NCBI RefSeq assembly: GCF_014109805.1
Contig: NZ_CP059400.1
Coordinates: forward strand, 1,458,001-1,522,000
Direction: 5' to 3'
Length of the DNA stretch: 64,000 bases
Origin: Legionella sp. PC1000
GTDB taxonomy: Bacteria > Pseudomonadota > Gammaproteobacteria > Legionellales > Legionellaceae
In this document: positions 8,860 through 17,396 of the stretch, one piece after another
Layout: the number at the start of each line of letters is the position of its first letter
How positions within the stretch are numbered: the first letter of the stretch is position 1
Translations under genes and position numbers: made by a program
The notes under the pieces: model-generated
Database searches by the model: none
Seen by the model: only the letters and a program-made list of their open reading frames with translations
Told to the model about the DNA's origin: nothing

Positions 8860-9834
8860 TTAGATACTGATATCAATTCCCCCAGTAAGACCATATTTGC
8901 TTTTTACTTGTGTGCCATAGTAGCTTTGTAGTAGTGGAACGTTCACACCAAGATAACAGGAGATAACGTGCATGTTGACCCTTAAGCCGGGTAATAAAAA
9001 AATACTATGCCCCCCGCTGTTCTGATCAGTCAGACCGGCGATATTATCTTTTGCAATATATTCACCATTGAACTCCATGATGCCATCGATGTGCAATTTA
9101 GTCTGTTCATCTTGATAAAGTTCTAAAACGGTTGCAAAATTATAGTCAAATACCGATCCTAGCGTTGTTTCCTGAGCTCCCTCGGTACTTTGGGTATAAA
9201 TTAAATTCGAACTTAATGAAAACCTTTTAAATTGTTTGGAAATAATAATTCCTGCAAATGGGATCCAGGCACCACTTCCAGGCTGATCTGATGCGGAAAA
9301 TAAAATGCCATTGTTATCTCTTACGGTGGTTTTACCTGTGGGAGCATTAATTCCCGAGAGCAACCCCAGTGAAACGGGATGCTTGTTTTCTTCAACCAAT
9401 CGCCAGAGCGAAAAGAAATTAGCATCGCCTAATCCATAGTTATTTCCTAAATTAATCACGCTGCCAACCTGTGTTTCCTCATCAAAGTTCGCAGCGCTGA
9501 TGGAAGCGTTAAACACATAAGGAAGGCTTCCGCCAATGGTTAGATTGCTCCCAAAGCCATAAAATATAGAAAGGTAATTAGTCAATGCGGACTTTTGGTT
9601 TTCGGCTAAAGGATGTTCCAGCAGCACCTGATCAGAAAGGAGGGCATTGGGATAGTATTCTGTCCGTAGACTTATACCTATTTCGCCTTTAGCCATGGTA
9701 TCGGCGGTTGATGTAGTTATTGGGCTGCCCAGTCCAACGGAGTAATTGATTGATTTTTGAGGAAAAGTAGCTGCATAAAGATTTAAAAAAAAGCAGCAGT
9801 ACAAACAGATTATCCGTTTTAGAATTATTTTCAT
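8860..9834 (-). CDS. Outer-membrane beta-barrel (phenol-degradation MetA-like transporter family)
   Basis: The 324-residue protein has a signal peptide (hydrophobic to about residue 21, ending YAA). It is then a run of alternating amphipathic strands with Gly turns, such as SIFYGFGSNLTIGGSLPYVF and GLLSGINAPTGKT, and ends in a strand (GLTGGIDISI) typical of an outer-membrane barrel. The GFGSNLTIGGSLPY and GINAPTG motifs match the MetA-like putative outer-membrane transporter family. Such barrels may take up hydrophobic compounds. It is single and divergent from the peptide gene at 10101, with a shared 266-bp intergenic region where nothing else was identified. Confidence 0.7.
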   Translation of the reverse strand: MKIILKRIICLYCCFFLNLYAATFPQKSINYSVGLGSPITTSTADTMAKGEIGISLRTEYYPNALLSDQVLLEHPLAENQKSALTNYLSIFYGFGSNLTIGGSLPYVFNASISAANFDEETQVGSVINLGNNYGLGDANFFSLWRLVEENKHPVSLGLLSGINAPTGKTTVRDNNGILFSASDQPGSGAWIPFAGIIISKQFKRFSLSSNLIYTQSTEGAQETTLGSVFDYNFATVLELYQDEQTKLHIDGIMEFNGEYIAKDNIAGLTDQNSGGHSIFLLPGLRVNMHVISCYLGVNVPLLQSYYGTQVKSKYGLTGGIDISI

Positions 9835-10100
9835 TTCGTGAGTTTTTTAAATTTCATTGTAACTTAGATGTTGGTAATGCCCAATAGGTTACTCCATATG
9901 ATAAAAAATAACTTCAGTTTCCATTAGATCTAATTGATCGAAAACAGTCGGAATCTCTCCAATGGAAAAAAGATTAGGTCATTGGTGATTATGCTCTCGA
10001 TCCACTATTATTTAAGAGATTGTGATATTTGCCCATTAAAAAATCAAAAAATTCAAATCACTTTATAAAATGGATTATTTTTAATGATAAGGAGATAATC

Positions 10101-10481
10101 ATGAATCCTAGATCAATTAACAAGTTAATTGAACGAGCAAAAAAAGACCCTAAATTTTTCCATTCCCTGGTAGTTGATCCAGAAAAAGTATTAAGTTCTC
10201 TTGATTATTTAGATAGAAAAAGTCGTGCGCACATTGAAACTACAAATGAAGAAGAGTTCTTCTCTCGCATACTTGACCAGGAATATGTTAGTTCATATGG
10301 AGTTAGCTGTGATAATGCTCGTGGTGGCGGTGCTCGTCGTGGTTTTACACGCGTTAAAAAAGCAAAAGGAGCAGTGTGTCTGAAAGGAGATTGTAATTAT
10401 ACTTGTGCGTATAGTTGTGGTGGATCTTGTGGCGGAACTTGCAGTACAACGTGTGCTTTATTTACAATAATTCATATTTAA
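10101..10481 (+). CDS. Cysteine-ladder peptide, RiPP-precursor-like
   Basis: The ATG at 10101 follows AAGGAGAT at ideal spacing; an upstream in-frame TTG is not needed. The 126-residue product has two parts. Residues 1-60 form a leader-like helical region (NKLIERAKKDPKFFHSLVVD then PEKVLSSLDYL) resembling the DPxF...LL.DP pattern of Nif11, NHLP and Franean-type RiPP leaders. After a Gly/Arg linker (ARGGGARRGF) comes a C-terminal segment with Cys at 93, 98, 102, 106, 110, 114 and 118, the last six spaced exactly four apart and mostly preceded by Ser or Thr. That layout is what a lanthipeptide, ranthipeptide or other thioether precursor would have. A metal-binding peptide is the alternative. 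No modifying enzyme (LanM, radical SAM, MNIO) is adjacent. Confidence 0.75.
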   Translation: MNPRSINKLIERAKKDPKFFHSLVVDPEKVLSSLDYLDRKSRAHIETTNEEEFFSRILDQEYVSSYGVSCDNARGGGARRGFTRVKKAKGAVCLKGDCNYTCAYSCGGSCGGTCSTTCALFTIIHI

Positions 10482-10562
10482 ATCTACGGCCTTACAAATA
10501 GTTGTGTGGCATCCAAGAATTGAATTTAATACGACCAATACGGTAATCTACTTGTCTTTTTG

Positions 10563-10571
10563 TGCTATAAT
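10563..10571 (+). promoter_or_regulatory. Extended -10 promoter element
   Basis: TGCTATAAT is a consensus extended -10 hexamer (TGn plus TATAAT). It lies 34 nt before the ATG of the transglutaminase-like gene, giving a short leader. It also shows that the in-frame TTG at 10560 cannot be the translation start. No good -35 is seen, as expected for extended -10 promoters. It separates this gene from the peptide gene, although read-through is possible because no terminator lies between them. Confidence 0.55.
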
Positions 10572-10604
10572 TTTCATGACGCATTAATTTTTGAGTTTTT
10601 TGCT

Positions 10605-11939
10605 ATGCCATCACACTTTGAAATTATAGAAAATTACTTAAAAGAGAGAACACTATATAAAACCCCCCAACAATTATCTCAGGTAATGCCAACAATCTAT
10701 GCATCAGCACTGGCAGATAAAAAGGCTGCAGAATTACTTCTTAAAGAACCCAATCGATTTATGCAAAATTTAAAACAGCATATCAAGCCTGAGCAATTAC
10801 GTTTATTTTTACTTAAATATCCCGATTTAGAAGCATCCTTCCAAAAAATGGCTGGGTTAAGTGAAGATGAGATGAATCTTTTGAGGAAGCTCAATAAAGC
10901 GGAGCAGCCTAAAGTCGATGGCGCTCCTCCAGTAGTTCGTTCAGAAATGAATAGAACAAAACTTGCTGTTCAACATAATGAGCGCATAAAGTTTATTCAT
11001 GGGCAGCCGCATATTAACTATCAAAATAATGACTATCCTGTTGCTACGAGGGACCTGCGTAATTTTAATCAAAGAGTATTCTCCGCAGGAACGAGTTCCA
11101 GTCGAGAAATTCTTATGCTTGTTCCAGATTCTAAAGCGTTAAAAGATCTCTATTCTGAATTACGACAAGCGATTAAACAAGGCGCTACGACTAAGGAAAT
11201 TTTAGAAGAAATTTCTAAATTAACTCAAAAAGCGTTTCCTATATCTCAAGACGCTCGTTTAAGTGAATTTATAGCGGAACAACTAAAAAAAGGAAGTCCT
11301 TTTATCTCATTAGATTCATTCATGCAAGCCGGTATTGGATTATGTCGTCACCATTCTTTATTAAATGCTTATTTGATGAGTAGATTAGTTGAAGATGGTA
11401 TTCTGCAAGGGCAAGTGATCCATCAACGGCATTCTTTCCCAAATAGAGGAGTCCACACATGGAATCTATTTCGCGATACCAAAGATGGAAAGTTATATTC
11501 GTTGGATTCATTATGGAAAAACGTTACCTCACTAGCAGACAATCCTGGTGATTTAAATAAGCTATATCGTCTTGATGTTGAATCGGGTATTCAAGCAGCA
11601 TTTGGGAAATTTCAATTACCTAGTAAACAAAAAGCTGAGGCGCCAAATCATTCCCCTCCCAAGCCCATTCCAGCAGTAAACCATGCTCTCCTGGAGATCC
11701 TACTCGAAACCCCTCAATATTTAAAAATTAAAAATGATTTACCTTATGATAATTTTAAACCACCTGAAGATGATCTGGAACAGCTTATAAAACATGATTC
11801 TGTAGATAAACTTTTTGATAAACCAAAACAAAATCCAGTGAATGAAGAAATCATGCTTATCAAAATAAAACCAGAGAATGAATTAGAGAAAATTGATGAC
11901 TCTGAAGAATACAACAATGCTAAGTCATTCAAAATCTAA
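10605..11939 (+). CDS. Transglutaminase-like cysteine enzyme, effector-like
   Basis: The 444-residue protein contains a Cys-His-Asp arrangement of the transglutaminase/papain type: C247 in GIGLCRHHSLLNAYL, H284 in GVHTWNLFRD, and D301 in LYSLDSLW. The spacing and the aromatic residue after His fit a transglutaminase-like fold acting as a protease, deamidase or transglutaminase. The N-terminal 100 residues are helical (LADKKAAELLLKEPNRFMQN) with a faint resemblance to the leader of the peptide gene upstream. The C-terminal 90 residues are acidic and disordered, ending KIDDSEEYNNAKSFKI, as in many Dot/Icm substrates. No signal peptide is present. It may process the upstream peptide or act in a host; both are inference. 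Confidence 0.65.
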   Translation: MPSHFEIIENYLKERTLYKTPQQLSQVMPTIYASALADKKAAELLLKEPNRFMQNLKQHIKPEQLRLFLLKYPDLEASFQKMAGLSEDEMNLLRKLNKAEQPKVDGAPPVVRSEMNRTKLAVQHNERIKFIHGQPHINYQNNDYPVATRDLRNFNQRVFSAGTSSSREILMLVPDSKALKDLYSELRQAIKQGATTKEILEEISKLTQKAFPISQDARLSEFIAEQLKKGSPFISLDSFMQAGIGLCRHHSLLNAYLMSRLVEDGILQGQVIHQRHSFPNRGVHTWNLFRDTKDGKLYSLDSLWKNVTSLADNPGDLNKLYRLDVESGIQAAFGKFQLPSKQKAEAPNHSPPKPIPAVNHALLEILLETPQYLKIKNDLPYDNFKPPEDDLEQLIKHDSVDKLFDKPKQNPVNEEIMLIKIKPENELEKIDDSEEYNNAKSFKI

Positions 11940-12057
11940 ACTGTTAAATTAATAACAATTAGTTTGATCCAAATAAAATCATACTAGATTTCCTAATAAA
12001 AAGGGTTGCTATACTATTTTGATAACTTTTCTAAAGGAATTTATTTTTAACTCAAGA

Positions 12058-12596
12058 TGAAATGGTGAACACTATCACTATTGCGACCCGAATGCGGGAT
12101 GGTGCTTTAAACGTGTTCTAAAAAATCTGCCTTTAGATACTTCTCTTAAATTAGTTGCACCTTCAGGTTCCTTTACATTACATAATAATACGTCTATCCC
12201 TGCGGTGTATGTTACTGGTGGCATAGGGATTACTCCTGCACGAAGTATCATTATGCAAGCAACTCATGATCAATTACCTCATCAGATTTTTTTTTCTATT
12301 CCAACCATACTCCCGAAGAAGCTGCTTTTCTTGATGAATTGAAGTCCCTTGAAGGTGAAAATCCAAACTATCGCTTTATCCCAACCATGACAAAAATAGC
12401 TCATTCAAGTAAAAAATGGGATGGTGAAAGAGGGCATATCGATAAGACCATGCTTAAAAAATACATTAATGATTTATCCAAGCCTATTTATTATATATCT
12501 GGTCCAGCAACTATGGTTGCTACGATGCGAAGTAGGTTAAATGGGGCAGGTGTTAATGATGACAACATTCGTACAGAAGAATTTTCAGGATATTAA
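12058..12596 (+). pseudogene. Decayed ferredoxin/flavodoxin reductase (FAD/NAD-binding) remnant
   Basis: Three frames must be joined to read this gene. Frame one gives TITIATRMRDGAL, frame two gives RVLKNLPLDTSLKLVAPSG then AVYVTGGIGITPARSII, and frame three gives YSNHTPEEAAFLDELKS to YYISGPATMVATMRSRL. Together these are the C-terminal half of a ferredoxin-NADP-reductase-type flavoprotein, with the GGIGITP nucleotide loop and the SGP motif. One shift is near 12107 and the other is in a run of nine T near 12285. The FAD-binding N-terminus is missing. The gene is therefore broken and truncated; only the last 85 codons remain open. Confidence 0.8.
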
Positions 12597-12748
12597 TGTC
12601 GATTAGGGCATTCATATTCTCTTAATATACGGTCAATTACTTAGCAAATTTTCAGTTTTAACTTATTGAAAATTAAGTGATTAATAATTTATCTTTTGAT
12701 TTTTTTTATGATATAGTTGCTAATTTTTGCAGCGCGAGAACAATAATA

Positions 12749-13630
12749 ATGCCTTCAAATCAATTAGCTCTATTATGCCAACACATTGAAAAGCAAAAGA
12801 CCGATCATTTTGGTAAGTTTTATATGTATGTCAGCTTGTTAAATACTCTGACAGTACGAGATAAAACGTTTACTGAAGGTTTGCCTAAATATTCTGGCTC
12901 TTTCTGGCAAAAAAATCATCTGAATATTGGAGGAGAACTACCTGTTGAGTTTGCTGGACAACTCAACTTATATGCTCGTGAGTTTAGTAATTTACAACCT
13001 AACTGGACAAAAACAATTCATAATATTGTTATGGCATATCTTCGCAAAGGAAAAATCACTGATCTAATCTATATTATCGATCAAATGCTAAATCATCTAA
13101 CAGCAATGCACGGTCCGCAAACCCATAATGGCCAAATTTATAAGGACATTCAGTTTGGTAAAAAAAAGGCCGGTTTAAATCAATTTATTGAACACGTTTC
13201 GGCCTTTAATCAGCAATTATTGTCTGTTGCCGACAATGGGTGTAATACTGGATTATCCGTACTGGCGGCTGCCACAGGAGCAGTATTGGTTTTAACTTCA
13301 GTTTTTTCTATTGTACCGCTTATCATTGGCTTACCGCTCGTTATCGGGGGGGCTGTGGGTACCTATTATTTCGCGACTCAAGCAATGGCACAAGTAGAAC
13401 TGTTGCAAACACAAGTAAAACAAATATCTGAAAAAATGAAGGCATTTCCCAAAGACACTAGCTTCTTTGGCGATAGCAATTATGTTTCTTTTTTTGCCTC
13501 TGTAGTTAAGCCCTTGCCTTATGTAATCGCTACAGTTGGGGAACAACTCATGATGGATGCAGCTCAACAGAAAGAAGTAGAAGCGTACCGTAACAGTTTG
13601 GATGATGCATTTAGCTCTTACTCTATGTAA
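12749..13630 (+). CDS. Membrane-hairpin protein, effector-like
   Basis: The 293-residue protein is read from the ATG at 12749; an in-frame upstream start at 12677 would add a Phe/Cys-rich stretch with no ribosome binding site. Residues 1-165 are helical and soluble. Residues about 170-215 form two adjacent hydrophobic helices (LSVLAAATGAVLVLTSVF and IVPLIIGLPLVIGGAVG), followed by a coiled coil (VELLQTQVKQISEKMK). The C-terminus is polar (EVEAYRNSLDDAFSSYSM). Such a hairpin plus coiled coil is common in host-membrane-targeted Legionella proteins, but no homologue is recognised. The gene converges on the next one. Confidence 0.65.
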   Translation: MPSNQLALLCQHIEKQKTDHFGKFYMYVSLLNTLTVRDKTFTEGLPKYSGSFWQKNHLNIGGELPVEFAGQLNLYAREFSNLQPNWTKTIHNIVMAYLRKGKITDLIYIIDQMLNHLTAMHGPQTHNGQIYKDIQFGKKKAGLNQFIEHVSAFNQQLLSVADNGCNTGLSVLAAATGAVLVLTSVFSIVPLIIGLPLVIGGAVGTYYFATQAMAQVELLQTQVKQISEKMKAFPKDTSFFGDSNYVSFFASVVKPLPYVIATVGEQLMMDAAQQKEVEAYRNSLDDAFSSYSM

Positions 13631-13667
13631 TTGTTTCCGTCTCCTACCTTGTCGCAATATTTGGAAA

Positions 13668-13694
13668 AACTTGGTTGCAAAAAGCAACCAAGTT
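13668..13694 (-). terminator. Intrinsic terminator of the 244-residue membrane protein gene
   Basis: AACTTGGTTGC and GCAACCAAGTT form a perfect 11-bp stem with a five-base loop. On the minus strand it is followed by TTTTTCC, and it lies 12 nt after the minus-strand stop at 13706. It probably also serves the convergent plus-strand gene ending at 13630. Confidence 0.8.
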
Positions 13695-13705
13695 ATCACG
13701 GTTAG

Positions 13706-14440
13706 TTAATAAGATAATTGAGCTTTGGTTAGCTGCTCATTTTCTTGATTATCCTCAACGTCCTTGCTTCTGAAAAAAGTATTGCGTACAAAGCTATAAC
13801 CGGACCGAGTGATTTTGCTTCCTAAGAAGCTAGCGCATACTGAAGTACCTAGGGCAATTGACGTTTCGAGGAGACTGATTGGGTTGGTTAATAAATTGAT
13901 ACCTACGACAGCTCCTGTAGTGATGTAATTCGATTTATCTTTACTATAACCACCATAAGCATGGAGCACATATCCTGCTAAAGGTGTTGCAATGGCTATA
14001 TATGCCGAAGAACCCAGTGCCATAAGTAAAAGAGCCCGAATGCCTTGGTTAATCCAATAAATCTGATCGGGTTGATAGTGTAAATGCTTCAAATAGTCTG
14101 TTGCTCCCTCATTAACTAATGTGATTAACATGGAGATCAAAAGACCTTGTTGCGCTGCATCGGTGATTAATTGGATTAATTCTGGAGGAAAGAGATCCGA
14201 TAAATTCAAGGAATGGACAAGGTCACTGATAGGCGTTGAAGTGTTCAGTTCAACCGGAGGAGTTGTATGTTCTGAATTAAGAGGAGCGATTAAATTAGTA
14301 CTGGAGAATGCTTGCTGATTGGTCATGAAGCATTGATCTGGAGTACAGTAAGGTGTAGGGCTCGTTGGAGTATTAAAAATACTATAAAGCCATCCAGATT
14401 CTGATTTTTTATCCTTTTTTTTCTTTTTATTATCCCCCAT
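13706..14440 (-). CDS. Membrane protein with Lys-rich N-terminus, effector-like
   Basis: This 244-residue protein starts at ATG with AAGGAG seven nt upstream. It opens with a Lys run (MGDNKKKKKDKKSESGW), followed by a Ser/Thr/Pro-rich stretch to about residue 70. Three to four hydrophobic helices follow (roughly 98-112, 132-160, 172-190 and 192-210; for example ALLLMALGSSAYIAIATPLA). The tail is acidic and Gln-rich (EDNQENEQLTKAQLSY), resembling the Glu-rich C-terminal signals of Dot/Icm substrates. No family is recognised. It faces the other membrane-hairpin gene across a shared terminator. Confidence 0.6.
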   Translation of the reverse strand: MGDNKKKKKDKKSESGWLYSIFNTPTSPTPYCTPDQCFMTNQQAFSSTNLIAPLNSEHTTPPVELNTSTPISDLVHSLNLSDLFPPELIQLITDAAQQGLLISMLITLVNEGATDYLKHLHYQPDQIYWINQGIRALLLMALGSSAYIAIATPLAGYVLHAYGGYSKDKSNYITTGAVVGINLLTNPISLLETSIALGTSVCASFLGSKITRSGYSFVRNTFFRSKDVEDNQENEQLTKAQLSY

Positions 14441-14702
14441 TGTTTCTCCTTAAAAATTGTAAATAGAGTACAGAAAGTTAAATCTTCGAAGCGATACCTT
14501 TCCTTTTTTTGCGACTCAACTATAAATGCTAAATACTGATTCACCAAGATTAAACTAATAAAATTCGCTATCTTTCATTAGGCTGGGCTAAATTTTGCGA
14601 ATTATTTTTCTTATGTAAAAGCAGGGGATTACACATGTTTACATGTATTTTATTGTTTGAATTGGGTATGATAGCTCTATTAATAAAATAAATAATGAGT
14701 CA

Positions 14703-14921
14703 ATGATGAAAAAATTAGTTGTTATTATGGCATTACTTTCACTGAATGCATTTGCTGTTGATCCTGTAAATCCAAATTTATATGCAAATAATAATTGCGA
14801 AAGCATACACGATCCTGCAGAGAAAAAAGATTGCTTTAATATTGAAAAGAAAAATGAAGCGGAAGAAAATTTTAGAAATTTCCAAGAAAATAATCCTGAC
14901 CCCTATCAAGAAGAGTTCTAA
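14703..14921 (+). CDS. Small exported acidic protein
   Basis: This 72-residue product has a signal peptide (MMKKLVVIMALLSLNAFAVD, cleavage after AFA). The mature part is about 54 residues, acidic and Asn-rich, with two Cys (NNCESIH and KKDCFNIE) that may form a disulfide. Initiation could be at either of two consecutive ATG codons; neither has a strong ribosome binding site. No family recognised. Function unknown. Confidence 0.55.
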   Translation: MMKKLVVIMALLSLNAFAVDPVNPNLYANNNCESIHDPAEKKDCFNIEKKNEAEENFRNFQENNPDPYQEEF

Positions 14922-14946
14922 ATAAAAAGAGAAATAATAAATAGGG

Positions 14947-15011
14947 GTAGTGCATTAAATTGAACGATTTACTACATGATTTTCTAAGCTCTATTTAGAG
15001 CACTGCACTAC
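14947..15011. repeat. Inverted repeat with nested hairpin
   Basis: GTAGTGCA and TGCACTAC bound a 65-bp segment that also contains an inner GCTCT...AGAGC stem. It starts 26 bp after the small exported protein gene and may act as its terminator or as a small structured RNA. There is no U-tract. The rest of the 325-bp gap to 15248 holds an A/T-rich stretch and no gene that I can support. Confidence 0.4.
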
Positions 15012-15247
15012 TTGCTACTTATGTTTCTCCAATCAATTAAAATCAATGCTTAAAATTTCCATTTGGCATGCATAACAGACTCGGATTTGTCTAAAATCAG
15101 ACAAAATTTAGAAAATTACTAACTAAAATTCTTCATTCTATCAAGACAATATATAAATATTTTCTCAAAAAAACCTGTAAAAAGACCATTTTATAGGCTA
15201 TATGTATATATGGTGATCATTTTGTATATGCTTTAAGGAGAGACATA

Positions 15248-15511
15248 ATGAAAGTGATAATTGCATCTTCGGCATTATTTATGTCCTTGAGTTTGGTTGG
15301 TTGTAATACGCTGAATCAAGCCAGTCAATACAGCAATGCAACAGTAGGTGCTGGTGTAAAATATGGTGCTAACGTGGTAGGTACAGGTGTGGGTTATGTA
15401 GTCGATACTGGCGCAACTGTAGGACATGGGATTGGTAAGGTAGTTGATACTGGAGTGGGGGTTGTGACAGGCCATCCAGTTTCTTATCACAAAGTAAAAA
15501 AACATCAATAA
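15248..15511 (+). CDS. Small lipoprotein with Gly-zipper repeats
   Basis: The 87-residue precursor has a lipobox (SLVGC, lipidated Cys at 19). After it comes a Gly/Val-rich region of imperfect repeats (VVGTGVGYVVDTGATVGHG, KVVDTGVGVVTGH) that looks like a glycine zipper able to insert in or along a membrane. The end is basic and His-rich (YHKVKKHQ). AAGGAGAG lies eight nt before the ATG. Probably an outer-membrane lipoprotein related in style to SlyB/Rcp small lipoproteins; function unknown. A 384-bp gap follows. Confidence 0.75.
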   Translation: MKVIIASSALFMSLSLVGCNTLNQASQYSNATVGAGVKYGANVVGTGVGYVVDTGATVGHGIGKVVDTGVGVVTGHPVSYHKVKKHQ

Positions 15512-15574
15512 ACATATTGTTTAGCATAATGGCCATATATAAAAAAGGTCATATGTTATGAGTTAATCCTAAGT

Positions 15575-15605
15575 GGCTCTTCATTAAATTGATTTAAGAA
15601 GAGCC
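15575..15605. terminator. Hairpin downstream of lipoprotein gene
   Basis: GGCTCTTC and GAAGAGCC form an eight-bp stem with a 15-base A/T-rich loop, about 63 bp after the lipoprotein stop. There is no clear U-tract, so it is a possible rather than certain terminator. Nothing else was identified in the 15512-15895 gap. Confidence 0.4.
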
Positions 15606-15895
15606 TATAATCGAATAATTTACTTAGAAAACATAAGAGAAGCTTGTCCTTGCAATTTCCTAAAGCATTTGTGCCTTAATTTGAGCAATAATATACTGGA
15701 TAAAAGGGTCTTAAATCCTAAATGAATACCTTTATATGATTAGATGCGCTTATCCCAAGCAACTTATAAGAAGAATGATAAGAAGAATAATTTTTTAACA
15801 TAGGGTATCAGTTGTTTAGACAGATAGCACAATCATGTTAAGACTGAGCTATCTGGAGAATTAAAGTACTGCTCTAGCTGTTGGATCAGCAGGGG

Positions 15896-17086
15896 TTATA
15901 AGGGACCGCAAATCGAATTTTGGGGTTCATCTTTTAATGTTGTTTCTGGTTTCTTAGCTCCTTGAGCATAAATACTATATGGATTAGGCCACGTAAGTGC
16001 TTTTGTATTGAAACTTGATTTGCCCGCTGAATTTCCAAGTTTCAAGCCATCTAAGTATTGTTTAAACACAGGGTAATTTGCTTCATATTGCGTATCTATT
16101 ATCGGAAATACGATATGCTGAAAATGTTTGGCTCGTTTTTCTATTTCATCACGGTAGATTCTGGCAACAATATCCGGCTTATTTTTAAAACTTCCACATC
16201 CCCAGGCTCCCAGGATTGCATCAGTTTTCCCTTTAAGTATTAATGTATCTAGCTGAGCGCCTATACGACGTCTTAAGTCACTGGTGTATTGATTTAAGAA
16301 ATCTTTATTCTCTAAGTTAATTTCTTTACCAACAAGCTCAGGAGCGGCTGCTCTGAGTTCATAAAAGGGGAATATTCTATCTTTTGGGAGAAAGGTATAG
16401 CTCAATATACTGTCAGCAGTAAATTGTTTTTTTGAGGTGAATTCATCTGAATTTGTTGGTACTAAAATCTCCGGTCCTCTAAAGCAAATTTGGGGTTGCT
16501 CACTCATAAAAACTTTGAAGGCTTCAGGAACTTTTATTCCCCGTAGTAAACCTAATGATTCCAATTCCTCAGGACTCATTTTCTCCTGCCCGTTCAATAG
16601 CCTTCTGGTATTTTCATCATAAAGAAAACATTTTTGTACCTCATCATAATACACACCTTTTGACAATAATGAGCGGGCACAAGATGAGCGATGCCACATA
16701 TTTTCTTCCTGGGCGCTTCCTCCTTCGAGAGCAGCCCCTCCAGGAAATAAGGAATTGGCCATATTAAGAACTGGGTATACTTTTCCATGCTTTTTAGTCA
16801 CTTCCAACGCGGTGTCTCCAAAATCCCTGGGAACCACTTCAACTTTTTGGGGCGGTGCGGTTTTTTCTTTTTGCCATGACTTTAAATTATCAAATGCATG
16901 GGATTGCAATTCATGATACATCTTAGGATCTGTAATGTGGTTTAATGTTTCTCCCATGCTTTTATGACGCCAACGATCGCCGGAAAAAGTACCCCATAAA
17001 AAACTAGGTTTATGTGAGAGATGAACGTCCTTGATTTTCGAAAAATGGTAGGGTCTAGCGTGACGTAATTCTCTTAATGCTCTCAT
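15896..17086 (-). CDS. PARG-like macrodomain protein (DUF2263/TIGR02452 type)
   Basis: The 396-residue protein contains the microbial poly(ADP-ribose) glycohydrolase signature. It has VLNMANSLFPGGAALEGG (106-123) leading into SAQEEN, with the catalytic-type QEE at 126-128, then AAAPEL (246-251) and GAWGCGSF (293-300). In the family these form the ADP-ribose pocket and the catalytic Glu pair. Enzymes of this class cut ADP-ribose chains or bind ADP-ribose. It is longer than typical bacterial PARGs (about 270-300 residues) because of about 90 extra residues at the N-terminus and about 60 at the C-terminus. No signal peptide is present. A role as host-directed effector is inference. The gene stands alone and its start has a weak ribosome binding site. 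Confidence 0.8.
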   Translation of the reverse strand: MRALRELRHARPYHFSKIKDVHLSHKPSFLWGTFSGDRWRHKSMGETLNHITDPKMYHELQSHAFDNLKSWQKEKTAPPQKVEVVPRDFGDTALEVTKKHGKVYPVLNMANSLFPGGAALEGGSAQEENMWHRSSCARSLLSKGVYYDEVQKCFLYDENTRRLLNGQEKMSPEELESLGLLRGIKVPEAFKVFMSEQPQICFRGPEILVPTNSDEFTSKKQFTADSILSYTFLPKDRIFPFYELRAAAPELVGKEINLENKDFLNQYTSDLRRRIGAQLDTLILKGKTDAILGAWGCGSFKNKPDIVARIYRDEIEKRAKHFQHIVFPIIDTQYEANYPVFKQYLDGLKLGNSAGKSSFNTKALTWPNPYSIYAQGAKKPETTLKDEPQNSICGPL

Positions 17087-17312
17087 AGATAACTCCCTTA
17101 GTATTTAGTCTCATTCAGACATTTACGAGACAGATCCTGTGATTTTGATATAAATTCATCAACAATGATCCATATTTTGCATTATTGTTCTTTTTATACC
17201 AGTGTCGTTATCTCATATATTGATCTATCTGGTCAATAAAAATCTTTGATTGAATTGGGAACAGCAAGAAAATAAGGAAATAGTGTTCTTTGTGCTTAAA
17301 AATGTTTTGCAA

Positions 17313-17357
17313 AAGTAACGTTATTGAATATTTTCTTTATATTCAATAACGTTACTT
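17313..17357 (-). terminator. Perfect 19-bp hairpin after the His/Tyr-rich gene
   Basis: AAGTAACGTTATTGAATAT pairs perfectly with its complement across a seven-base loop. It begins about 40 nt after the minus-strand stop at 17397, and on that strand the stem is followed by TTTTGCAAAACATTTTT. It is best read as an intrinsic terminator, although an A/T-rich operator-like palindrome is possible. The rest of the 310-bp gap holds nothing recognisable. Confidence 0.65.
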
Positions 17358-17396
17358 ACTATGTTTGAAAGTTACATCTAAATTTTCTTGAATAGA

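Noticed and set aside
8783-8863. A 26-residue plus-strand frame after GGAGAGG (MGSIYCFFLHHSILMPALRN and six more)
   Set aside because: It overlaps the end of the outer-membrane protein gene, has no recognisable feature and no context. The ribosome-binding-like bases could be chance.
10029-10100. Upstream TTG start for the Cys-ladder peptide
   Set aside because: AAGGAGAT lies directly before the ATG at 10101 and the extra residues have no leader-like feature.
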